Shown: piece by piece, positions 26,691 to 35,515 of the stretch
Layout: every line of letters starts with the position of its first letter
How positions within the stretch are numbered: position 1 is the stretch's first letter
Assembly (NCBI GenBank): GCA_963816775.1
Contig: CAWFLX010000031.1
Coordinates: 1-64,000 of the forward strand
Length of the DNA stretch: 64,000 nt
Source of the DNA: JAFAXD01 sp963816775
GTDB taxonomy: Bacteria; Pseudomonadota; Alphaproteobacteria; Rhizobiales; Xanthobacteraceae
Direction: 5' to 3'
Translations under genes and position numbers: made by a program
Notes under the pieces: generated by a model
Databases searched by the model: none
Seen by the model: the letters and a program-made list of their open reading frames with translations, nothing else
Told to the model about the DNA's origin: nothing

Positions 26691-27782
26691 CTAGGCGGCA
26701 GGTTGTGTCTGCGTTCGGCTGACGATGTCGCCTGCGCCGAGCCGAACCCTGGGCATGACATCGGCAGAAAATCGGCGCATCGACGCAACCATCATGTCGT
26801 ATGGCATCGCCCCGAACTTGAAAACGCCTGCCAAGGCAAACAGATCCAGCCTCCGTTGGTGCTCAATGATCTGTTGGGAAACCGTCCGGGGGCTGCCGAT
26901 CATGACCAGCCCGCGCTCGATTAGTTCCTCAAATTTCATGGCGCTCAGAACCGGCGCGCGCTTGCTCCAGGCATCATAGCTATCGGGCATTCGGCCCTCG
27001 CGCGCGAACTGGGTGTAGCGTCCCCACAGGTCCCAATAGCGAACCAGGTACGGAAAGGCCTCCTTGCGTGCCTGTTCATCGGTATCCGCGACATAGATTT
27101 CTCGCGTGATGAATAACCGACTTGCAGGCGCGTGCCCGCTTGCAGTTTGAATGTCGCGATAGAACTGCTGATCGCGCTCGCAGTCCTCGATCAGAGCGTC
27201 GATTTGAGCAAACGGAATGTCATGCTCGGCCGCAAAGCGAAGCGAGTCCTCGCTTTGGGCACTCATCAGGAAAGGCGGATGCGGTTTCTGCACCAAGGGA
27301 GGGGACAGCGGCGTTTGCTTGTTGACGCTGAAATGCTTTCCGCGGAATTCGAAATTCTCGTCTGCCCACGTTCGGCGAATGATTTCCAAAGACTCCAGGA
27401 ACATCTCTCGCGATTGTGCCTGCGGTATGCAGAATGCATCGAACTCGATCGGCTTTAACCCGCGGCCGATCCCCATGTCGAAGCGGCCGTTGGTCAGCAC
27501 GTCAAGCATCGCACCCTCCTCGGCCAGGAGTAGCGGATTTCTGTACGGAAGAATGTTGACCATCGTTCCGAGGCGAATGCGACTGGTGGTCAACGCCGCG
27601 GCGGCGATCAACAGATTCGGCGAAGGCATCGGGCCGCTGGGCGAGACGTGGTGCTCGTAAAGCCAGAAATGCTGGAAACCGAGCTCCTCGGCGATCTCTA
27701 TTTCGCGGACCTGCTGCCGGTACAAATCGACATGAGTGACGCCCTCGCGGGGATTCGTAGGCGACCAGATCGCAAATCGCAT
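26691..27782 (-). CDS. LLM-class flavin-dependent oxidoreductase
   Basis: 363 residues, luciferase-like TIM barrel. MRFAIWSPTNPRE at the N-terminus, EELGFQHFWLYEHH, LLIAAAALTTSRIRLGTMV and FDMGIGRGLKPIEFDAF match flavin-binding bacterial luciferase relatives. They use reduced FMN or F420 to oxygenate small molecules. A GAGGGCAAC ribosome-binding site precedes the ATG. It lies 36 bases after the Bug receptor gene on the same strand, so both may serve catabolism of one unknown compound. Confidence 0.87.
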   Translation of the reverse strand: MRFAIWSPTNPREGVTHVDLYRQQVREIEIAEELGFQHFWLYEHHVSPSGPMPSPNLLIAAAALTTSRIRLGTMVNILPYRNPLLLAEEGAMLDVLTNGRFDMGIGRGLKPIEFDAFCIPQAQSREMFLESLEIIRRTWADENFEFRGKHFSVNKQTPLSPPLVQKPHPPFLMSAQSEDSLRFAAEHDIPFAQIDALIEDCERDQQFYRDIQTASGHAPASRLFITREIYVADTDEQARKEAFPYLVRYWDLWGRYTQFAREGRMPDSYDAWSKRAPVLSAMKFEELIERGLVMIGSPRTVSQQIIEHQRRLDLFALAGVFKFGAMPYDMMVASMRRFSADVMPRVRLGAGDIVSRTQTQPAA

Positions 27783-27818
27783 GTTGCCCTCATTGCCCGA
27801 ATTGAATTGCCAATCGGG

Positions 27819-28784
27819 TCACTCCGGCTTCAGATCGGCTGCTTTCGCCATTTTTGCAAACTGTTCGTTTTGTCGTTTTAGGAAGGCTGCGGCTGCCTCC
27901 GGCGTGCGGTCCTCGTCATCGAAGAATCCAAGCTTGCCGAAGAGGTCGCGTAACTCCTGCGAATTACCCGCGCGCGCGATTTCAGCGGACATGCGTTGTA
28001 CGACATCAGGAGGGGTGTTCGCAGGCGCGACAATCATCAGCCAAGCCTCGAAGCTGCCGAAGTCTGGATAACTCTCGTTCACAGTGGGCACGTCGGAAAG
28101 TTGCGGGAGCCGCTTCTCGGTCGTGATCGCGATTGCCCGGAGCTTTTGCGTGAGCGCATACGACAAACCGATGGCAGTTCCCTGCACATGCACCTGTGCA
28201 ATGCCGCCCATTGTATCTTGAATGGCCTGAAGCGGTGAATTGTAGGGCACCAGTTCCAGACTCAAGCCCATAAGATGCTTGAGATAGGCGGACCCTGCGA
28301 GAACAGAGGAACCCTCGTAGGCGAGAGACATCTTCCCCGGATTCTCGCGGTCATGCTTGACAAGATCGGCCAGCGATCGGACCGGCAAGTTCGGGTTGAC
28401 CAACACCATGTACGGTGCTCGTCCGATCAGCGCGACCGGAACGAAGTCCTTGTCCGGGTCATAACCCAGAGTTTTCATCGTGTACTTGTTTGCAACTAGT
28501 TGGCCCAGGCTGGCCAACATGAATGTATATCCGTCCGCCGGCTCCTTGGCCGCGGCCTGTGATCCAATGGCACCTTGGGCGCCGGGTCGGTTGAGGACGA
28601 TGACGGGTTGCCCGATGCTTTTCGCCAACCTGTCAGTGTAGGCACGAAGTGTGACATCTGGGCCCGAACCGGCCGCCGCAGGCACGATGAACTGAACCGG
28701 GCGGCTGGGCCACGGCTGCGCCATTACGGCAGACGACACCAACAGGGCAGCTGACGCGGTCAGCATCCTGAGGCTTTCGTTCAT
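27819..28784 (-). CDS. Tripartite tricarboxylate transporter (Bug/TctC) substrate receptor
   Basis: 321 residues. It has a Sec signal peptide (LTASAALLVSSAVMAQPWPS, cleavage after AQ or AMA). PVQFIVPAAAGSGPDVTLRAY, NRPGAQGAIGSQAAAK and ADGYTFMLASLGQ are the Bug-family ligand loops. These periplasmic proteins bind carboxylated compounds; TctA/TctB membrane subunits are not in the window. GGGAGGAG precedes the ATG. It is upstream of, and probably co-transcribed with, the flavin oxidoreductase. Confidence 0.9.
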   Translation of the reverse strand: MNESLRMLTASAALLVSSAVMAQPWPSRPVQFIVPAAAGSGPDVTLRAYTDRLAKSIGQPVIVLNRPGAQGAIGSQAAAKEPADGYTFMLASLGQLVANKYTMKTLGYDPDKDFVPVALIGRAPYMVLVNPNLPVRSLADLVKHDRENPGKMSLAYEGSSVLAGSAYLKHLMGLSLELVPYNSPLQAIQDTMGGIAQVHVQGTAIGLSYALTQKLRAIAITTEKRLPQLSDVPTVNESYPDFGSFEAWLMIVAPANTPPDVVQRMSAEIARAGNSQELRDLFGKLGFFDDEDRTPEAAAAFLKRQNEQFAKMAKAADLKPE

Positions 28785-28919
28785 TGCGGATACTCCTCCC
28801 GCGGTCTCGTGATCGAACTCGATCCTCAGAGACGCTCAACAGAGACTTTTCATATTGCTATTTGTGACTTCTGACCACGGCATCCGTTATGCGGGAGGGA
28901 GAGAAGGCGTTCGAGCCCG

Positions 28920-30124
28920 CTAGGTGCCCGATACGCGGCCCGCCTGCCAGCGCATCGACGCGCGCAGGTTCATCAACCATTCGCGCAGCGCAGCGGTGTT
29001 GTCTTCGGTGAGGAAGGCAAAGCCGCGCGCCGCCACGAGCGCGCCGATGGTCATGACGATGAACGCGAGCAGCCCGCGAAGATCGGGCTGGACCAGCGCG
29101 GGTGGCCATCCGGCAAAGCGCTCCATCAACGCGCCGATGAAGACGCAGACCGGCAAGTGGATGGCGTAGAGCGAATAGGAAAAGCCCGCGCCGCGCGTGA
29201 TCGCGCGCACGCCCGTCGTCCATCGCATGATCGCCGGATTGGCGACCGCGAGCGCGAGCCCGCCGGCGACGCACCAGTCGGTGACGAACTGCGGAACGAG
29301 CGCCGCGCGCGACACCACCAGCGCAACCGCGCAGATCAAGAGACCCGCGAGGCCCGCCGGCAGTCCCACGCGACCGGTCCTGAATACACGCGACGCAATC
29401 GCGCCCAGCATCCAGAACGCAAACCAGGTCGGCCAGTCAGGATTCCACCAGGTCAGCGCGACAAACACGATCGACACCGCCGCGCAGCTCAGCAATCGTC
29501 GCCGCGGCAACATCGGCACCAGCAATGCACCGAAGATCGCCGGTGCAATGAGATAAAGGCCCCATTCGTAGCCGAGCGTCCAAAATGGCGGATTGGCGCC
29601 CCACGGCAGGCACAACAGGCCCTGCAGAGGCTGCGAGGTGGCAGGGAATCTGCGGCCACCACCACTCGGCGAAGATCATGGCAGGCAGCAGCGGCCGCAC
29701 ACCGTAGAACCTGCCGTCTGCCAGGAACTGGCTGCCAAGCGTGTTCAGCACCAGCACCAGCAGCAGAGCGGGGATGAACACCAGATAGATGCGCGCAAAG
29801 CGGTTGATCAGATAGGCACCGAGATCGAAGCGCGCTTGTGCGATCAACCGCCACACCGACCCACCGACCAGAAACCCGCTCACGATGAAGAACATCACAA
29901 GGCCCTCGTGCTGCAGACCGGACACGAGGTAAAATGCGCGAATCAGCGGGTTCGGGTGCTCGACCTGGGCCATGCTGACCAGCAAGAGCCCGCGCACATG
30001 GCCAAGCAGGACCAACACGGCGGCCGGACAGTCGAACGAGGTCGAGAAACGCCCAATGGCGACCGGTTTCGTTTCCGAGCCGAAGCGCCAGCGAACCAGC
30101 GGTGGAGGTAAGATTCTGCGTCAT
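28920..30124 (-). pseudogene. Acyltransferase family 3 membrane protein with two frame breaks
   Basis: Three successive minus-strand frames build one membrane-bound O-acyltransferase. The first piece (ATG at 30124) ends with WAFLDLVR. The second begins LVLLGHVRGLLLV and includes MFFIVSGFLVGGSVWRL. The third has LPWGANPPFWTLGYEW and the remaining membrane helices. Removing one base near 30031 gives LVRCPAAVLVLLGH; a second one-base removal near 29633-29655 joins the middle and last pieces. Such proteins acylate surface glycans (OafA-type). Whether the gene is truly dead depends on the breaks being real. Confidence 0.7.
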
Positions 30125-30388
30125 CGCCCGCGAGCGCCCCGGTTCCGAAGTTCGCAACGCCTTGCGGCACGCTCTGATGCGGACCTCGAAATCGTCCTGT
30201 CCATGCCGGAAGCCTCTGTCACACCCGCGATTGCGCGCGTCAAGCGTGCGGCCAGGAGCCTCGGCGGGGCGCAGCGGACGCCCTGTAACCTGTTGAATCA
30301 AATCGTGTTCACTCTGGTTCTGACCCCCCTGTCGCCAGCCGGCTTCGGTCGTGTTAGGGGAACAACCGCCGGACTATAAGGGGTGGGC

Positions 30389-31381
30389 ATGGCGCAATCG
30401 GAAATGAATCGGGATCGGCAGCTGCGCGTGGGCGTTGTCGGTATTGGCGTCATGGGCTCGAACCATGCGCGCGTGCTGGCCGAATTCCCCGGCGTGAAGC
30501 TCGCCGTCGTCGCTGATCCGGACCAGGCGCAAACCGACTTCGTCGGGCACGCGCTCGGTTGTCCCACCGTACGCGATGTTCACGAACTGCTCGACTGCGG
30601 TGTCGACGCGGTCTCGATTGCCGCGCCCACGCATCTGCATCGCGAGATCGCGCTCACCTGCATCAAGCGCGGCGTGCACGTGATGGTCGAGAAGCCGATC
30701 GCGTCCTCGGTCGAAGAAGGCCGTGACATCATCGCGGCCGCGCGAACCGCCGGCGTCGTGTTGATGGTCGGCCATGTCGAGCGCTTCAATCCGGCGGTGC
30801 AAGCCATCAAGGACGCGCTGCGCGGGGAAGACATTCTCTCGATCGCCATCACCCGCGTCGGCCCGTTTCCGCCGCGCATGTCGAATGTCGGCGTCGTCAT
30901 CGATCTCGCTGTGCACGACATCGACCTGATCGGATGGTTCACCGGGTCCAAGATCGTCGAAGTGCAGCCGCAACTGTCGAGCGCGAAGGCCGAGCGCGAG
31001 GACATCGCGCTGCTGCAGTTTCGCACCGCGTCCGGCGTGCTCGCGCAGATCAACACCAACTGGCTCACGCCGTTCAAAGCGCGCACCGTGCACGTCGCGA
31101 CCAAGCGCAAATACGTGATTGGCGATCTGCTCACCCGGCAGGTCACCGAGTGCTTCGGTTTCCAGCCGGACGGCAGCTATTCGATGCGCCACCTGTCGGT
31201 CGGCCATGCTGAACCGCTGCGCGCCGAGCTGTCAGCGTTCGTGCAGGCGATCCGCACCGGAAGCGATCCGGCGGTGACCGGCGAAGATGGCGTCGCCAGC
31301 CTCGAGATTGCGATCCGGTGTCTCAATGATCGCGTCGCCGACGTGCTGCCCCGAAAGACGCCGCGCCGGGTCGTCGGGTGA
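30389..31381 (+). CDS. Gfo/Idh/MocA-family dehydrogenase
   Basis: 330 residues from the ATG at 30389 (AAGGGGTGGGC precedes it; a GTG two codons earlier is also open). LRVGVVGIGVMGSNHARVLAEF is the Rossmann motif, VMVEKPIASS the EKP motif containing the catalytic Lys, and GHVERFNPAVQA and DLAVHDIDLI follow. Together with the adjacent WbpE-like aminotransferase it resembles the WbpB/WlbA + WbpE/WlbC pair that oxidises a nucleotide-sugar uronic acid at C3 and transaminates it. The N-terminal part also resembles inositol-dehydrogenase-type members, so the substrate is inferred from context. Confidence 0.85.
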   Translation: MAQSEMNRDRQLRVGVVGIGVMGSNHARVLAEFPGVKLAVVADPDQAQTDFVGHALGCPTVRDVHELLDCGVDAVSIAAPTHLHREIALTCIKRGVHVMVEKPIASSVEEGRDIIAAARTAGVVLMVGHVERFNPAVQAIKDALRGEDILSIAITRVGPFPPRMSNVGVVIDLAVHDIDLIGWFTGSKIVEVQPQLSSAKAEREDIALLQFRTASGVLAQINTNWLTPFKARTVHVATKRKYVIGDLLTRQVTECFGFQPDGSYSMRHLSVGHAEPLRAELSAFVQAIRTGSDPAVTGEDGVASLEIAIRCLNDRVADVLPRKTPRRVVG

Positions 31382-32529
31382 TGAACCAGCACACCCGCTT
31401 GCCGCCAATTCCGTTCATCGATCTCGCCGCGCAGCGCCGCCGCCTGGCGTCGCGCATCGACGCGGCGATCGCGCGCGTCGTCGATCACTGCCAATTCATT
31501 CTCGGACCCGAGGTGCGTGCGCTCGAGGACGAGCTCGCCAAGTTCTGCGGCGCCCGCCATGCGCTCTCGTGCGCGAGCGGGACCGATGCGCTACTTCTCG
31601 CTTTGATGGCCAAGGGTATCGGCGCGGGCGACGCGGTGCTGTGTCCTTCCTTCACGTTCTGCGCCACCGCCGAGGTCGCCGCTCTGCTCGGCGCAACCCC
31701 GGTATTCGCCGACGTCGATGCGGCGACGTTTAACATCAGCCCGGCCAGCCTGCGCCGCGCGATTGCGACCGCCAAGCGCCTTGGCCTTAAGCCGAAGGCG
31801 GTCATCCCGGTCGACCTGTTTGGGCTGTCTGCGGATCACGACGCAATCTCAGCGGTCGCGCGCGCCGAGGGGCTGTTCGTGCTTGATGACGCGGCCCAGT
31901 CGTTCGGCGCGACCTACAAGGGACGCAGGCTCGGCGCGCTCGCTGATGCGACGGCAACGAGCTTTTTTCCGGCCAAGCCGTTGGGGTGCTACGGCGATGG
32001 CGGCGCGATCTTCACCGACGATGACGAACTGGCCGATACGATCCAGAGCCTGCGCGTGCACGGGCAAGGCACCGACAAATACGACAATACGCGGATCGGC
32101 CTGACCGGGCGGCTCGACAGCATTCAGGCGGCGGTGTTGCTCGAAAAGCTCGCGATCTTTCCGGACGAAATTGACGCGCGCCATGAGATCGCGCAGCGCT
32201 ACGCCAAGGGTCTCGCCGATGTCGCCACCGTGCCGCGCGAGCCTGAAGGCTATCGGTCGGTGTGGGCGCAGTACACGATCCGCGTCGAATTCGGCGTCCG
32301 CGACCGACTCGCCGCCGCGCTCAAGGCCGATGGGATTCCGACCGCGATCTATTACCCCAAGCCGTTGCATTGGCAGACTGCGTATCGGAATTTCCCGGTC
32401 GCCGACGGCGGGCTCGCGGTATCGGAGCGGTTGGCGGCCGAGGTCATCAGCCTCCCCATGCATCCCTATCTCGATCCGGCAACACAGGACCGGATCATCG
32501 ATGCGGTGCGCCGCGGATTGCGGAACTGA
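31381..32529 (+). CDS. DegT/DnrJ/EryC1/StrS aminotransferase, WbpE-like
   Basis: 382 residues; ATG overlaps the previous TGA (a GTG one codon earlier is also possible). PFIDLAAQRRRL, ILGPEVRALEDELAKFCGA, SCASGTDALLLAL, LDDAAQSFGATYKGRR and SFFPAKPLGCYGDGGAIFTDD follow the WbpE family closely along the whole length, including the PLP lysine in FFPAKPLG. WbpE converts the 3-oxo uronic acid nucleotide sugar to the 3-amino sugar. Its product in this organism is probably a 2,3-diamino uronic acid precursor, given the adjacent dehydrogenase (inference). Confidence 0.88.
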   Translation: MNQHTRLPPIPFIDLAAQRRRLASRIDAAIARVVDHCQFILGPEVRALEDELAKFCGARHALSCASGTDALLLALMAKGIGAGDAVLCPSFTFCATAEVAALLGATPVFADVDAATFNISPASLRRAIATAKRLGLKPKAVIPVDLFGLSADHDAISAVARAEGLFVLDDAAQSFGATYKGRRLGALADATATSFFPAKPLGCYGDGGAIFTDDDELADTIQSLRVHGQGTDKYDNTRIGLTGRLDSIQAAVLLEKLAIFPDEIDARHEIAQRYAKGLADVATVPREPEGYRSVWAQYTIRVEFGVRDRLAAALKADGIPTAIYYPKPLHWQTAYRNFPVADGGLAVSERLAAEVISLPMHPYLDPATQDRIIDAVRRGLRN

Positions 32530-32728
32530 GCCTCGCTCGAGGAGGCGGTCTGGTGGATTTTGCGCGAGCACGCCGCCCCGCGCCCCCCAATCCTCATCCG
32601 CGGTGCAGGCCGAGTAAGAAAGTAACCATAATTCAATAGTTTATTCCGGATGTGAGGTTCGCCTTCGATTTCTCATCCGCGGGGCCCAAATTCTCATCCC
32701 TGGGCCGAAGGTCTGCGCAAACAATCGC

Positions 32729-34288
32729 ATGCTGTCCCGCATTCTCACCGTCGGCGGACTGACGCTCGTCTCGCGCGTCACCGGATTTGCGCGCGACATC
32801 GTGCTCGCGGCGATCTTGGGGGCGGGCCCGCTTGCAGACGCGTTCTTCATCGCCCTGCGCCTGCCCAACCATTTCCGCGCGATTTTTGCCGAGGGAGCTT
32901 TCAACGCGGCGTTCGTGCCGGCCTATGCACGCGTGCGCGGCCGAGCGGGCGCTGAGGCCGCAAAAATTTTCGCCGACCGGATCTTTACGCTGCTGTTCGG
33001 GGTCGAGCTTGTTCTGCTCGTGCTCGCGCTTGTGTTCACCCCGACTGTCATTTCTGTCCTCGCGCCCGGGCTGGATGCGGAACGCTTCACGCTTGCGACC
33101 GCGCTCACCCGCATCACCTTTCCGTATTTGTTGCTTGTGTCCATGGTGACGCTCTACGGCGGCATTCTCAACACGTTGGGGCGGTTTGCGTCGCCGGCGG
33201 CCGCGCCGATCCTGCTCAACGTCGCAATGGTGCTGACGCTGGGACTGGCGTGGCTGTTTCCAAGCGCCGGTTACGCCGCCGCCTGGGGTGTTCTGCTCGC
33301 CGGTTTCCTGGAAGCACTGCTGGTCGGGTCTGACGCCTACGCGCAAGGTGTGCTGCCGCGCTTTGCGGCTGCGCGGTTTAATGATGACCTCAAGCGCTTC
33401 TTCCGGGCCCTTGGCCCGGCGGTTCTTGGTTCGGCCGGAACCCAGATCGCGCTGTTCGCCGATACCATCATTGCGAGCTTTCTGCCAGCCGGCGCACTTT
33501 CGGCGCTCTACTACGCCGACCGTCTCAATCAATTGCCGATCGGCGTGATTGGCATCGCGGTCGGCACGGTGCTGCTGCCGGAGATGGCGAGCCGGCTTGC
33601 GCGCGGCGACGAGGTCGGCGCACGCGGCGCCCAGGATCGCGCGGTCGAGCTCACATTATTGATGTCGCTTCCGTGCTTCGTGGCGTTCCTGCTGGTCCCC
33701 GATCTCATCATGCTGGCGCTGTTCGGCCACGGGAAATTCACCGCCGCCGACGCGGCCGCCGCCGGCGCGACGCTGGCGGCCTATACGGTCGGCCTGGTGC
33801 CATTCGTGCTGGCGCGCGTGCTCTCGGCGACATTCTTGTCGCGCGGCGACACCGCGACTCCGGTGAAAGCGTTGGCGGTCGGCGTCGCGGTCAACGTTGC
33901 CTTGAAGATCGTGCTGATGAAACCGCTCGCGCAGGTGGGTCTGGCGTTTGCGACCTCGGTCGGTGTCTGGATCAACGTTGCGCTGTTGCTTTGGTTTGCC
34001 CTGCGCGCTCGCTTGCTGAGCTTCGACAAACGCCTGCAAACGTCGACCTTGAAGTTGCTCGCGGCCGCCGCGGTTCTAGCGCTCGCGCTGTGGCTCGGTG
34101 GGGCGATCCTGGGCTCGCTGCTCGCGCCGTTGCCGCGATTTCGATCCGAAGCGATGTTGCTGGCCCTGGCAGTCATCGGCATGATCGCCTACGTGGGCGC
34201 GATCACGCTGTTGTTCGACCGCAAGTGGTTTTCGGCCTTCCGCGGCCGGCCCGCGCCCGATCCCGTACCGCCCACCGCGGCGGCCTGA
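32729..34288 (+). CDS. murJ: Lipid II flippase MurJ
   Basis: 519 residues with about 14 hydrophobic segments. The start MLSRILTVGGLTLVSRVTGFARD and the LADAFFIALRLPNHFRAIFAEGAFNAAFVP segment (described here in two overlapping parts) are diagnostic of MurJ/MviN. It flips lipid II, the peptidoglycan precursor, across the inner membrane. It stands alone between a sugar gene and a convergent protease gene. Its stop codon directly abuts the restored stop of that protease on the other strand. Confidence 0.93.
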   Translation: MLSRILTVGGLTLVSRVTGFARDIVLAAILGAGPLADAFFIALRLPNHFRAIFAEGAFNAAFVPAYARVRGRAGAEAAKIFADRIFTLLFGVELVLLVLALVFTPTVISVLAPGLDAERFTLATALTRITFPYLLLVSMVTLYGGILNTLGRFASPAAAPILLNVAMVLTLGLAWLFPSAGYAAAWGVLLAGFLEALLVGSDAYAQGVLPRFAAARFNDDLKRFFRALGPAVLGSAGTQIALFADTIIASFLPAGALSALYYADRLNQLPIGVIGIAVGTVLLPEMASRLARGDEVGARGAQDRAVELTLLMSLPCFVAFLLVPDLIMLALFGHGKFTAADAAAAGATLAAYTVGLVPFVLARVLSATFLSRGDTATPVKALAVGVAVNVALKIVLMKPLAQVGLAFATSVGVWINVALLLWFALRARLLSFDKRLQTSTLKLLAAAAVLALALWLGGAILGSLLAPLPRFRSEAMLLALAVIGMIAYVGAITLLFDRKWFSAFRGRPAPDPVPPTAAA

Positions 34289-35279
34289 TCAATCGCGGCC
34301 GCCGCGCGGCCGCTCCCGCGCGGTCAGGGTGACGGTGTGACGCTCGCCTTTGCGCAGCGTCTCGACCAAAACCTCGCGACCGATCTTGTCGGCGGTCAGG
34401 GTCCGCACAAGATCATCGGCACCGGTCACGATCGCTTCCATCCAACGACAGAATGATGTCGCCGGAGGCGAGACCGGCTTGGTCGGCCGGACCGTCGGCC
34501 TCGACGCTTGAGATCATCACCGCGTTCTCCTGCGCCACGCCGGCAACGTGTCGCAAGCGGCGTGGCAACGCGGTCTGAGCAGCCGCGATTCCGACGAATG
34601 AACGACGCACGCGCCCGTGCCGCACGAGCTCGCCCAGCACGAAGTTGGCGGTGTTCGCCGCGACCGCAAAGCAGATGCCCTGGGTCCCAAGGATGATCGC
34701 CGTGTTGATGCCGACCACTTCGCCGCGCGAGGACACCAGCGGCCCGCCGGAATTGCCGGGATTGAGCGCGGCGTCGGTTTGGATGATGTCGTCGATCAGG
34801 CGCCCGGTGCGCGCGCGCAATGAGCGGCCGAGCGCCGACACCACGCCGGTCGTCACTGTCGATTCGAATCCGAGCGGATTGCCGATCGCGATCACCAATT
34901 GGCCGCGCTTGAGTGATTTGGAATCGCCCAGTCGCGCCGCCGGCAGGGCCACATTCTCCTCGACCCGCACCAGCGCAAGGTCCGTATCGGGATCATCGCC
35001 CACAACCCGGGCGTTGAGGTTGCGGCCGTCGGCCGTCGTCACCGCCATGCGGTTGGCGCCGCCCACCACGTGACTGTTGGTGAGAATCAGCCCGTCCGGC
35101 GCCACAATCACGCCTGAGCCGGAGCCGCCGCGCTTGTCGGCGCGAACATGCAGGCCAACCACAGCCGGGCCGAGCCGCTCGACCACGTCGATGACGGCTT
35201 GCGAATAGGCGTCGAGTAGAGTCTCGTCGGTACGTTCGACGATATCTGCGGGCGGTTCGGGCTGTGAGTCGTCAAACAT
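34289..35279 (-). CDS. S1C-family (DegP/HtrA-like) serine protease, C-terminal frame break
   Basis: The open frame gives 288 residues (34413-35279) with a full trypsin-like triad: His in LTNSHVVGG, Asp in DPDTDLALVRV and Ser in NPGNSGGPLVS. A PDZ domain begins (AGLASGDIILSLDG) but is cut. Removing one base of a TT at 34436-34437 restores DGAIVTGADDLVRTLTADKIGREV and continues to a TGA at 34289-34291, giving about 329 residues with a complete PDZ domain. No signal peptide or membrane segment is seen, so it may be cytoplasmic, unlike periplasmic DegP. Confidence 0.85.
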
Positions 35280-35297
35280 TGGTTCTAGTCTTGTGTA

Positions 35298-35338
35298 AGC
35301 GACCGCAATGGATTTGGTCGCTGCGTTGGGCAGCGACC
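35298..35338. promoter_or_regulatory. Inverted repeat AGCGACC-N11-GGTCGCT plus third copy
   Basis: AGCGACC at 35298-35304 is inverted as GGTCGCT at 35316-35322, and a third copy AGCGACC lies at 35332-35338. The site is in the 236-base divergent gap between the protease and the efflux adaptor, 19 bases upstream of the protease start. Efflux operons are often controlled by TetR/AcrR-type repressors binding such repeats, but no regulator gene is adjacent. It could also form a hairpin in the protease leader. A TA-rich CATACATATATAC lies at 35461-35473. Confidence 0.3.
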
Positions 35339-35515
35339 ATCGGCCATGCGGTCAGGTTGCGATGAGCGCCTAAATATGGGAAGCGGGCGGCGGTGCGGGA
35401 AGTCCGGCCTGCCGGCCGCGGTCACGAAAACGCGATCCGGGATGTCTACCGCGCTGCAGCATACATATATACGGGGGCACCAAGAGCGCCGGGAAGGGCC
35501 TGGTGGGGAGCACTA

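Noticed and set aside
34861..34875. GATTCGAATCC resembling a tRNA T-loop
   Set aside because: It lies inside the protease gene and no acceptor stem or cloverleaf can be built around it.
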